From: Lysobacter enzymogenes
GTDB lineage: Bacteria > Pseudomonadota > Gammaproteobacteria > Xanthomonadales > Xanthomonadaceae
Assembly: GCF_017355525.1 (NCBI RefSeq)
Contig: NZ_CP067395.1
Location: 5,220,501-5,284,500 of the forward strand
DNA: 64,000 nucleotides
Reading direction: 5' to 3'
Part shown: positions 57,026-64,000 of the stretch, piece by piece
Numbering within the stretch: the first letter of the stretch is position 1
Layout of the letters: each line of letters starts with the position of its first letter
Notes under the pieces: model-generated
Seen by the model: the letters and a program-made list of their open reading frames with translations, nothing else
Databases searched by the model: none
Told to the model about the DNA's origin: nothing
Translations under genes and position numbers: made by a program

Positions 57026-58297
57026 TCAGTGCTCGCCGCCGCTCTCGCGCAAACCCTTCACCTGGGCGACCGATACCTGCGCGCTCTGCCCGCCGTAGCG
57101 AACGCGCAACCATTGCGACAGTTCCGCAACCTGCGCATCGCTGAGCTGATCGGCGAAGCCGGGCATCTCCTGCATCCGCTCCAGCCCCGGCAGATCGTGC
57201 TCGGGCAATCCGTCCAGGATCGCGACGATGAGGTTGTGCGGATTGGGATCGCGCAGACTGCTGTTGCCGCGCAAGGCCGGCGCGACGTGCGGCACGCCCT
57301 GGCCGTCGCGTCCGTGGCAGCCGGCGCACAGCGCGAAGTAGCGCGCCTGCGCGGGCGTGCCGTCGCCGGAAAGGTTCGCAGCGGGCAAGGGCACGGCCGC
57401 GGGCGGCTGGTCGCCGAGCAAGTAAGTCGCGATCGCGCCGATGTCGCCGGGCTCGAGCCGGCTGGTCGACAGGTTCACCACCTTGAGCATTTCGTCGGAA
57501 GCGACCGCGTGCGCGGCGAGGCCGCGGGCGAGGTAGGCCTGCAACGCGTCGCGATCCCAGCCGCGCTGGGCCAGGCCTTGCGGCGTGATGTCCGGCGCCG
57601 CGACCCGGCCGAGGGTGTCGTTGCCGGCGAGCGGCCGCGAACGGTCCACCTGTCCGAGCCAGCCGCGCGGGCTGTGGCATTCGCCGCAATGGCCCAGGGT
57701 TTCGGCCAAGTACTCGCCGCGCTTCCATTCCGGCGATCGCCCCTGCGACGCCGGTCGCGCCTGCGCGCCGGCGAACAGCAGATTCCAGGCGTGGATGCCG
57801 GTGCGGATGTTGAACGGAAAGCCGACGCCGTTGGCGAGGTTGGCCTGCTTTACCGCCGGCCGCGTCATCAGATAGGCGTAGATCGCGTCGCTGTCCTCGC
57901 GCCGGATCGTCTTGTACGACACATACGGCATCGCCGGATACAGCTGATGGCCGTCGCGCGCTTCGCCGCGGGCGATGGTGTGGAAAAAGTCGTCGGCGCT
58001 GTAGCGGCCGATGCCGGTTTCGGCGTCGGGCGTGATGTTGGTGCCGTGGATGACGCCGAACGGAGAGGCCAGCGGCACCCCGCCGGCGAACGGCGCGCCG
58101 CCGTCGGCGGTGTGGCAGGCGGCGCAGTCGGCGGCGGCGACGAGGTAGCGGCCGCGTTCGATCTGCGCGGGCGTCGCTGTCACTTGCACCGCCGGACCGC
58201 GGCGATACCACCAGCCGACCAGGGCATCCAGCGCGAACCACGCCAGCGCGATCAGCGCCAGCCAAAGGATCAGGCGTTTGACCCGGCGCTTTCTCAT
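57026..58297 (-). CDS. Triheme cytochrome c, membrane-anchored
   Basis: 423 residues. One N-terminal membrane anchor (LILWLALIALAWFALDALVG) and three heme c sites: CAACH, CGECH and CAGCH, each followed by a cytochrome c domain. This is the layout of the electron-accepting subunit of membrane-bound alcohol/aldehyde dehydrogenases. Here it should accept electrons from the 2Fe-2S subunit encoded directly upstream and pass them to the respiratory chain. Its ATG overlaps the preceding stop by 4 bp. Confidence 0.93.
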   Translation of the reverse strand: MRKRRVKRLILWLALIALAWFALDALVGWWYRRGPAVQVTATPAQIERGRYLVAAADCAACHTADGGAPFAGGVPLASPFGVIHGTNITPDAETGIGRYSADDFFHTIARGEARDGHQLYPAMPYVSYKTIRREDSDAIYAYLMTRPAVKQANLANGVGFPFNIRTGIHAWNLLFAGAQARPASQGRSPEWKRGEYLAETLGHCGECHSPRGWLGQVDRSRPLAGNDTLGRVAAPDITPQGLAQRGWDRDALQAYLARGLAAHAVASDEMLKVVNLSTSRLEPGDIGAIATYLLGDQPPAAVPLPAANLSGDGTPAQARYFALCAGCHGRDGQGVPHVAPALRGNSSLRDPNPHNLIVAILDGLPEHDLPGLERMQEMPGFADQLSDAQVAELSQWLRVRYGGQSAQVSVAQVKGLRESGGEH

Positions 58298-58875
58298 CGC
58301 GGCGTCTCCGCGGCGGCGCGCACCCGCACGTTGGGCAGCTTGAGCGCCAGTTCCTCGACCGCCTGGTAATAGCGCACGTAGCCGGTGCAGCGGCACAGAT
58401 GCGGATTCAGCGCTTCCAGCACCAGCGCGCGCACTTCCTCGCGTTCGTAGTCGCGCGCCGGCTGCTTGCCGAGGCGTTCGAGCAGCACCGTCGCGGCATT
58501 GACGAATCCCGGCGTGCAATACCCGCACTGGAAGCTGAAGTGATCCAGGAACGCCTGCTGCACCGCCGACAATTCCTGCAAGGCGCCGTCCGCGCCGTGT
58601 TTGGCATGGCCTTCGACGGTGCGGATCGCCTTGCCCTCGAAGTAATGCGCGCCGGTGACGCAACTGCGCACCTCGCGCGGCCCCTGTTCGTCGTCGACGA
58701 TCACCGTGCAGGCCCGGCACACGCCCTGGCCGCAGCCGAAGCGGGTGCCGGTGAGGCCGAGGTATTCGTGCAGCACGTCGACCAGCATCATGTCGTCGGG
58801 CACCTCGACCGGGCCGTAACTGCGGCCGTTGATCCGCAGCGTCAGCGGCTTCAGGCGCAGGCTGCTCTGGCTCAT
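58294..58875 (-). CDS. 2Fe-2S subunit of a molybdenum hydroxylase (isoquinoline 1-oxidoreductase alpha-like)
   Basis: 193 residues. The plant-type 2Fe-2S cluster is in GCGQGVCRACTVIVDD with a fourth Cys in VRSCVTGAH; the second cluster is in FQCGYCTPGFVNAA and LCRCTGY. This is the small subunit of xanthine-dehydrogenase-family enzymes. It carries electrons from the Mo cofactor to the cytochrome. Starts overlap by 4 bp with the large subunit gene and with the cytochrome gene, so the three are translationally coupled. It has no export signal of its own and is presumably carried out with the Tat-exported large subunit. Confidence 0.95.
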   Translation of the reverse strand: MSQSSLRLKPLTLRINGRSYGPVEVPDDMMLVDVLHEYLGLTGTRFGCGQGVCRACTVIVDDEQGPREVRSCVTGAHYFEGKAIRTVEGHAKHGADGALQELSAVQQAFLDHFSFQCGYCTPGFVNAATVLLERLGKQPARDYEREEVRALVLEALNPHLCRCTGYVRYYQAVEELALKLPNVRVRAAAETPR

Positions 58876-61730
58876 GCGTGGGCCTCCTGCGCGCGCGGCG
58901 CGGATGGCGCGGCCGCGAGCGCGGCCAGCACCTTGTCGGGCGTGATCGGCAACTCGCGCAGGCGCAGGCCGGTGGCGTGGGTCACCGCGTTGGCGATCGC
59001 CGGCACCACCGAGATCATCACCACCTCGGCGATGCCCTTGGGCGCGTCGGTCGGCGACAGCGGCGGCAGGATGTCGCCGCTCTGCGCCCACACCGCCACG
59101 TCGCGCGCGCGCGGCAGGGTGTAGCGGTTGAAGTTCCAGGTGCCGTCGCCGGGGCCGTCCTCGTACAGCGGCAGGAACTCGTGCAGCGCGTGGCCGATGC
59201 CCATCGCCAGTCCGCCCTGCAACTGGCTCGATACCAGTTGTTCGACGATCGGCGTGCCGCATTCGAGGATCGAATGATGGTTCAGCAGCTCGACCTTGCC
59301 GGTCGCGGTGTCGACCGCGACTTCGGCGATCGTGCCGATGGCCGAGTAATAGGTCACGCCGGCGTTGTTGCGCTGGACCGGCGGGTAGTGCGCGCGGCTG
59401 CGCTCGATCATGCGGTAACCGTCGGCGGTCGGCGTGCCGGCGCCGGCGCGGCTGCCGTCGCCCCAGCGCAGCGCGACGCCGTCGAGCGGCAGGCGCGCAT
59501 CGTCGCCGGACAACGGGTACTCGGCTTCGGCCCATTGCCAGCGATTGAAGCCGTGCACGGTCGCGCCGGTGGCCAAGCCGAGTTCGAACGCCTTGGCCGC
59601 GAGCCGCTCCAAGGCCAGCGGTTGCAGACCGCCCGCGGTCAGCTTGCCGTCGACCCAGCGCGCCTCCTCGCGCCGCACCGCCAGCGGCGCCAGCTGGCCG
59701 CCGCCGAAGCCCTGGCCCCACAGCGCCAGCGCCGCCGGCCACAGGCCTTGGGTGAACACCAGCCGCGCCGCTTCGCGGGTGGCGTGGCTGAAGAAGAACG
59801 CCGAGTTGCTGGCGCTGGACGGGCTGGTGTAGTTCGGCGTCCAGCGCGGATCGCCGACGTGCGCGTCCTGCGTCGCCTGGGTCATCAGCCAGGTGTCGTC
59901 GGTGGCGTGCAGCGGCAGCGCCGACCAGTCGGTTTCGCCGGTCAGCACTTCGTCGGCCGGGCGGCCCAACCACTTCGCGCAGACCACGGCCTGGCTGGTG
60001 GCCATGCCGGTGCCCATTTCGATGCCGATGTGGCGCAGGCGGATGCGGCCCTGCGGCGTCAGCGCGACTTCGGCGAACGCGGCTTCGCCGCCGGTGCCGT
60101 AGTCCTTCTGCACGCAGCCGTAGCCGACGCCGTAACGCTGGCCGGGATGCGCGGCTTCGTACTCGCGCTTGCGTTTCTCGCGCTGGGTCCACAGCGGATG
60201 CCCGCGCGATTTGCGCAGCACCTCGTCCGCGCGCTGGGCGCCGGCCGGGATCGCGCCCTGGGTGTTCTTCATGCCGGTGGCGAACACGTTGCGCAGGCGC
60301 AGTTCGATCGGGTCGAGCTTGAGTTCGGCGGCGATCTCGTCGATCAGCATCTCGGTCGCGCTCATGCTCTGCAAGGTGCCGTAGCCGCGCGCCGAGCCGG
60401 CGTCGAGCGCGCGCGAGGCGATCACGGTGCTGCTGAGGTCGCTGCGCGGAAAGTAATAGATCGATTGCGCCGCGGTCGCCGCGACCAGGCACACCGACGG
60501 CGAGAAATTCATCCGCCCGCCGCCGTCGCCGGTCATGCGGCCGTGGAAGATTTCGAAGCGGCCGCTGGCGCGGTCGGCCTGCAAGCGGTAATGCATGCGG
60601 AAGCTGTGGCGCTTGAGGCTGGACTGGAACTGTTCGTAGCGATCGTTGGCCAGCCGCACCGGACGGCCGCCGCCGTACAGCGCGGCCATCAGCGCGATGA
60701 ACGGGAACGGGCTGTGGTCCTTGGAACCGTAGCCGACGGTGTAGCAGGGATGCAGCACCAGCCGCTTCACGCCGAAACGGGTCGCGGCGAGCATGCGCGC
60801 GCCGTCTTCGGCGATTTCGTTCGGCGATTGGGTTGCGCTGACCAGGTGCACGGTTCCGGTAGCGGCGTCGTACCAGCCGTTGGCGTTGTCCAGCTCCATC
60901 GCCGCGGTGTCGATGGATTGCGAGAAATACTCGCGCTCGATCACCAGCTTGCCCGGCGCGGGCGCGGCGAGTTCTGCTTCCATCGCATCGGCGTGGGCCA
61001 CGCCTTGCGCGTCGAGCTTGCCGCCGGCATCGCCCTTGACCCACTCGGGGTTGTGCTTGCGATAGCCGGTGGGGAACAGCACCGTGTCCTTGTAGCTGGA
61101 ATAGACATCGTCGGCGTAGGCGTCTTCGCCGCCGACGCGCACATAGCGGAACGTCGCCCACGGCGCCCGCTCGACCGGGCCGGTGGCCTCGCCCCAGCGG
61201 ATCAGCTCGGGGCGGAACTTGAGCCGGCTCTTGGCGGCGCGGAAGCGGGCGAACTCGTTCCAGATCAGCAGGGCCACGGCCTGGCCGAGATAGGCCGGGG
61301 TCTTGCCGGGCGGCAGCAGCAGGTCGTCGCCGTAGAACGCGGGGAACGCGACGCCGTCGCGGGCGAGGTCTTCGGCGGCGACGACGCGGTCGGGCTGCAG
61401 GTCGGCCGGCAGCGATGACAGGTCGAAGCCTTGGTAGACGCGGTCGGCCAGGGTCGCGCGCAGCAGCATCGCGTGGGCTTGCTCGCGCGGCCAGCCGGGC
61501 AGGTCGCGCGAGCGCATGTCGAAGCTGAAGACCTTTTCGCCGCTGACTTTCGCGGTGGCGTCGGTGCGGTAGCGGATGCGGCCGGTGGCCGGATCCCACG
61601 CGGCCGGCCGCAGGCGTTCGGTCTCGAACAATGCGGCCAGTGCGGTGCTGCCGGGCGCGGCGACGTACACGCCGATGCCTGCGATCACGCTGCACTTGAG
61701 GAAGTCGCGGCGGCTGAGGCGGGCTGGCAT
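58872..61730 (-). CDS. Molybdopterin-binding subunit of a Tat-exported aldehyde/isoquinoline oxidoreductase-type enzyme
   Basis: 952 residues. A twin-arginine signal (RLSRRDFLKCSVIAGIGVYV) sends the folded, cofactor-loaded enzyme to the periplasm. Mo-cofactor motifs include VGYGSKDHSPFPFIALMAAL, GSARGYGTLQSMSATEMLID, YGTGGEAAFAEVALTPQGRI, EMGTGMATSQAVVCAKWLG, and near the end APKGIAEVVMISVVPAIANA with the conserved Glu. The family hydroxylates aldehydes or N-heterocycles using water; the substrate here is not evident. The ATG at 61730 places RR at the N-terminus. First gene of a three-gene operon. Confidence 0.94.
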   Translation of the reverse strand: MPARLSRRDFLKCSVIAGIGVYVAAPGSTALAALFETERLRPAAWDPATGRIRYRTDATAKVSGEKVFSFDMRSRDLPGWPREQAHAMLLRATLADRVYQGFDLSSLPADLQPDRVVAAEDLARDGVAFPAFYGDDLLLPPGKTPAYLGQAVALLIWNEFARFRAAKSRLKFRPELIRWGEATGPVERAPWATFRYVRVGGEDAYADDVYSSYKDTVLFPTGYRKHNPEWVKGDAGGKLDAQGVAHADAMEAELAAPAPGKLVIEREYFSQSIDTAAMELDNANGWYDAATGTVHLVSATQSPNEIAEDGARMLAATRFGVKRLVLHPCYTVGYGSKDHSPFPFIALMAALYGGGRPVRLANDRYEQFQSSLKRHSFRMHYRLQADRASGRFEIFHGRMTGDGGGRMNFSPSVCLVAATAAQSIYYFPRSDLSSTVIASRALDAGSARGYGTLQSMSATEMLIDEIAAELKLDPIELRLRNVFATGMKNTQGAIPAGAQRADEVLRKSRGHPLWTQREKRKREYEAAHPGQRYGVGYGCVQKDYGTGGEAAFAEVALTPQGRIRLRHIGIEMGTGMATSQAVVCAKWLGRPADEVLTGETDWSALPLHATDDTWLMTQATQDAHVGDPRWTPNYTSPSSASNSAFFFSHATREAARLVFTQGLWPAALALWGQGFGGGQLAPLAVRREEARWVDGKLTAGGLQPLALERLAAKAFELGLATGATVHGFNRWQWAEAEYPLSGDDARLPLDGVALRWGDGSRAGAGTPTADGYRMIERSRAHYPPVQRNNAGVTYYSAIGTIAEVAVDTATGKVELLNHHSILECGTPIVEQLVSSQLQGGLAMGIGHALHEFLPLYEDGPGDGTWNFNRYTLPRARDVAVWAQSGDILPPLSPTDAPKGIAEVVMISVVPAIANAVTHATGLRLRELPITPDKVLAALAAAPSAPRAQEAHA

Positions 61731-61899
61731 AAGCGGCTGGCTCCGGCGGGCTCCGGGCCATAGTAAGCGCATGCTGCACGGCAAAATGCGGTGAAAATCG
61801 CGGCGGCGCGGGCGGTGTGCCCGAGAGGCGACTGCGAGGATGAACGAGTGTGAGAGACGGCCTTTCGTTTGTGCCGGGTGTGTGGTTTCGGAGGCGAAA

Positions 61900-61918
61900 G
61901 CGTCGGGCCTGAAGGCCC
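61900..61918. repeat. Repeat family C copy 3 (inverted)
   Basis: GCGTCGGGCCTGAAGGCCC, the reverse complement of copy 1, upstream of the molybdenum hydroxylase operon. Confidence 0.7.
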
Positions 61919-61956
61919 TCCCACACACGCACGATGAAGTTCCGGGCTTAGGTGGA

Positions 61957-61975
61957 GGGTCTTCAGGTTCGACGC
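61957..61975. repeat. Repeat family C copy 4 (diverged)
   Basis: GGGTCTTCAGGTTCGACGC, three or four changes from copy 1, 8 bp beyond the end of the hydrolase gene at 61983. Confidence 0.55.
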
Positions 61976-61982
61976 CGCGCGC

Positions 61983-62702
61983 TCAGTTCGCCAGGTCCTT
62001 CATCGACGCTGCCAACCAGCGGCCTATCTGCGCCGCCGCGTCCTTCGCGCGCGCCTGCAGCAGGAAATGCGGCCCCTGCAACGCGACGCATTCGGCCTGC
62101 GGCCGGACGCGGCGAATCTCCTCCCAGCTGTCCGCCGACACCAACCGATCGCCGGCAGCTCGCAGATAAAGCGTCGGCACCGCCACATCGCCCAACGCCG
62201 CGCGCGCATCGACGCGCGCGACTTCGCCCAGGCGCGCGCGCAACACCGCCGGATCGAGCGCCGCCAGCGTCGCGCGCAAGCGTTCGCGCCGCTGCGGATC
62301 CGACCATCGGCCCAACACCGCGCGCTCGACCCATGGCAGCGGTGCCTGCCGCAGCGGCGCCGCATGCAGCAACCACGCCGGCAGCGCCGCCAGTCCCAGC
62401 GGCGACCACGGCGGCCGCGGCGCGCACGCGAACGAGGCGCACAGCGCCAGCGCTTTCAACTGCAGCGGCCGCCGCGCGGCGAGACGGATCGCGACCGGAC
62501 CGGAGAACGATTCGGCGATCAGCGCGAACGGTTCGTGCGCCGGCAACTGCGGCCACGCCCACTCGACCAGCGCGTCGTAGTCCAGCGTCGGATCGTTCGG
62601 ATACGCCAGCGCCCGCGCGTCGAAGCGCGGCGCCATCGCGGCGAGGAACTCGTGCAGCCACTCGCCGCCGCCGTCGAGTCCCGGCAGGACCACGCAGCGC
62701 AT
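61983..62702 (-). CDS. Alpha/beta hydrolase (small, soluble)
   Basis: 239 residues without a signal peptide. It starts directly with the oxyanion region MRCVVLPGLDGGGEWLHEFL; the nucleophile is in FALIAESFSGPVAIRLAA (ESFSG, an uncommon Phe after the Ser), the acid in YLRAAGDRLVSADSWEE and the His in LQGPHFLLQARA. Related to the RsbQ/pimeloyl-ester hydrolase-like group, but the substrate is not evident. It begins 2 bp after the stop of the zinc-ribbon gene, so the two form an operon that may also include sdaA. Confidence 0.88.
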   Translation of the reverse strand: MRCVVLPGLDGGGEWLHEFLAAMAPRFDARALAYPNDPTLDYDALVEWAWPQLPAHEPFALIAESFSGPVAIRLAARRPLQLKALALCASFACAPRPPWSPLGLAALPAWLLHAAPLRQAPLPWVERAVLGRWSDPQRRERLRATLAALDPAVLRARLGEVARVDARAALGDVAVPTLYLRAAGDRLVSADSWEEIRRVRPQAECVALQGPHFLLQARAKDAAAQIGRWLAASMKDLAN

Positions 62703-62704
62703 CG

Positions 62705-63400
62705 TCAGCCGCGCCGCTGCCGCGCGCTGCTGCCGCCGGCGTGCGCGCCGTCGTCATCGCCGTCCAGGCGCGCGCTCATCCGCTCCAGCGCCTTGAGCAT
62801 CAGCGTGCGATGCCGCGCCAGCTTCATCCACGCCGGCAGGCGCGAAATCATCGAAGCGTTGCCGGCGCTGCGCATGCGTTCGCGCTGGCTCGCGGCGACG
62901 TAGCGGCGCAGTTCGTCCAGGTGTTGCGCGTTGTACGCCCACAGCAGGCCGCAACGGGTCGGCTCGAGCAGGCGCAGCGGCAGGCCGAGGTGCGGATCGC
63001 GCGGCTCATGCCCGCGATGCGGGTGCGCCTGTACGTCGACCGCGCTTTCGCGCGCGCACGAGGGGCAGCGCGCATCGACCCGCTGCGGCGTATGCGTCGG
63101 TCGGCCTTCGAACACCCGGTTCACGCTGAGCCACTGATGCCCGCAGTAACCGCAAGGGCGCCGTCCGTACACGCGCACCGGCCCGTACCAGTCGCCGTGC
63201 GCGGCGTGCAGGCCGCAGCATGACGCTGTCGCCGCATGCAGGCCGCAGCCGCTGCAGGCGAAGCGCGCTTCGCGATGGCCGTCTTCGCGCGGCGCGCGCA
63301 CCTGCCCCGGCCGCGCGCAGCGCGGGCAACGCACTTCGATCAGGCCGGCGTAGCGCCACAGCCCGTGGCCGTCGTCGATGTGCCGCAGCGGGGCGTCCAC
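62705..63400 (-). CDS. Zinc-ribbon protein
   Basis: About 231 residues. Four Cys pairs suggest two zinc ribbons: RCPRCARPG with FACSGCGLH, and PCGYCGHQW with [28 protein letters not shown] is a distinctive segment. The C-terminal half is helical and basic with many Arg ([20 protein letters not shown]). No family name can be given with confidence; nucleic-acid or protein binding is likely. No ATG is available between the sdaA stop and the first homology, so GTG 63400 is chosen; this gives a 13-bp gap to sdaA. Confidence 0.7.
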   Translation of the reverse strand: MDAPLRHIDDGHGLWRYAGLIEVRCPRCARPGQVRAPREDGHREARFACSGCGLHAATASCCGLHAAHGDWYGPVRVYGRRPCGYCGHQWLSVNRVFEGRPTHTPQRVDARCPSCARESAVDVQAHPHRGHEPRDPHLGLPLRLLEPTRCGLLWAYNAQHLDELRRYVAASQRERMRSAGNASMISRLPAWMKLARHRTLMLKALERMSARLDGDDDGAHAGGSSARQRRG

Positions 63401-63413
63401 GCCGGCGGCGTCC

Positions 63414-64000
63414 TCAGCACTCGATGACGTTGACCGCCAGGCCGCCGCGCGAGGTTTCCTTGTACTTGTCCTGCATGTCGCGGCCGGTGTCGCGCATGGT
63501 CTTGATGACCTTGTCCAGGCTGACCTTGTGCTTGCCGTCGCCGCGCATGGCCATGCGGTAGGCGTTGATCGCCTTGACCGCGCCCATCGCATTGCGCTCG
63601 ATGCACGGAATCTGCACCAGCCCGCCGATCGGATCGCAGGTCAGGCCGAGGTTGTGCTCCATGCCGATTTCGGCCGCGTTTTCGATCTGGCTCGCAGTGC
63701 CGCCGAGCGCGCCGACCAAACCGGCGGCGGCCATCGAACAGGCCACGCCGACTTCGCCCTGGCAGCCGACTTCGGCGCCGCTGATCGAGGCGTTTTCTTT
63801 GTACAGGATGCCGACCGCGGCCGCAGTCAGCAGGAAATTGCGCACGCCCTGCAGGTTGGCGCCGGGGCAGAAGCGGTCGTAGTAGTGCAGCACTGCCGGG
63901 ATGATGCCGGCCGCGCCGTTGGTCGGTGCGGTCACCACGCGGCCGCCGGCGGCGTTCTCCTCGTTGACCGCGAGCGCGTACAGGTTGACCCAGTCGAGCA
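63414..64000 (-). CDS. sdaA: L-serine ammonia-lyase (serine dehydratase), C-terminal part; 5' end outside the window
   Basis: The last 195 codons are present and the frame runs off the window. Iron-sulphur-type L-serine dehydratase (serine to pyruvate and ammonia). Conserved regions: [35 protein letters not shown], the cluster region [40 protein letters not shown] (third Cys) and the C-terminal [19 protein letters not shown]; the C-terminal Cys tail, which in known enzymes enters the active site, is intact. Confidence 0.95.
   Translation of the reverse strand, partial: LDWVNLYALAVNEENAAGGRVVTAPTNGAAGIIPAVLHYYDRFCPGANLQGVRNFLLTAAAVGILYKENASISGAEVGCQGEVGVACSMAAAGLVGALGGTASQIENAAEIGMEHNLGLTCDPIGGLVQIPCIERNAMGAVKAINAYRMAMRGDGKHKVSLDKVIKTMRDTGRDMQDKYKETSRGGLAVNVIEC

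Overview
The window looks like a chromosomal piece of a Lysobacter-type gammaproteobacterium (Xanthomonadaceae). The basis is the very high G+C content with long antisense frames, a large nonribosomal peptide synthetase (NRPS), two Xanthomonas-style TonB-dependent receptors, a secreted GH18 chitinase, a met operon under an S-box riboswitch, and several palindromic intergenic repeat families. This is inferred from gene content only; no database comparison was possible. No rRNA, tRNA, CRISPR array, integrase or transposase was seen.

Layout. (1) 1-14.3 kb: 3' part of an NRPS gene (partial C, four A-PCP modules, three dual epimerization/condensation-type domains, terminal thioesterase) followed by a type II thioesterase. 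Low-complexity 18-bp repeats straddle their junction. (2) 14.3-17.9 kb: small hypothetical genes, a 21-bp-periodic repeat array of about 0.5 kb, membrane proteins and a hotdog-fold protein. (3) 18-23.5 kb: fadE, divergent from a TetR-family regulator that leads into pckG. This looks like a fatty-acid-use/gluconeogenesis unit. (4) 24-27.5 kb: ECF sigma factor, putative anti-sigma protein, a DUF4097-type repeat protein and a TPR/aspartyl-asparaginyl hydroxylase. (5) 27.8-35.4 kb: two TonB-dependent receptors with near-identical promoters, and a small protein with a receptor-like C-terminus. (6) 35.5-46.8 kb: housekeeping genes (hslO, mtgA, a GT2 glycosyltransferase, CBS protein, AsmA-like, hemolysin III-like, prfC, an M23 peptidase, a phytase-like lipoprotein). 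(7) 46.9-50.6 kb: promoter, SAM-I riboswitch, metX-metB-hom. (8) 50.9-55.1 kb: DUF3089 lipoprotein, a hypothetical gene and a multidomain chitinase with a NagR-like operator far upstream. (9) 55.9-61.7 kb: an alpha/beta hydrolase and a translationally coupled operon for a Tat-exported molybdenum hydroxylase with its 2Fe-2S subunit and triheme cytochrome c. (10) 62-64 kb: hydrolase, zinc-ribbon protein and the C-terminal part of L-serine dehydratase (gene cut by the window end).

Strongest observations: the dual E/C motif is intact in two NRPS domains and altered in the third; a repeat element of exactly 83 bp occurs three times, in both orientations; a 21-bp (7-codon) periodic array shows mostly synonymous variation in one frame; a complete SAM-I riboswitch-operon architecture; a shared promoter block in front of both receptors; and a perfect 14-bp palindromic operator before the chitinase.
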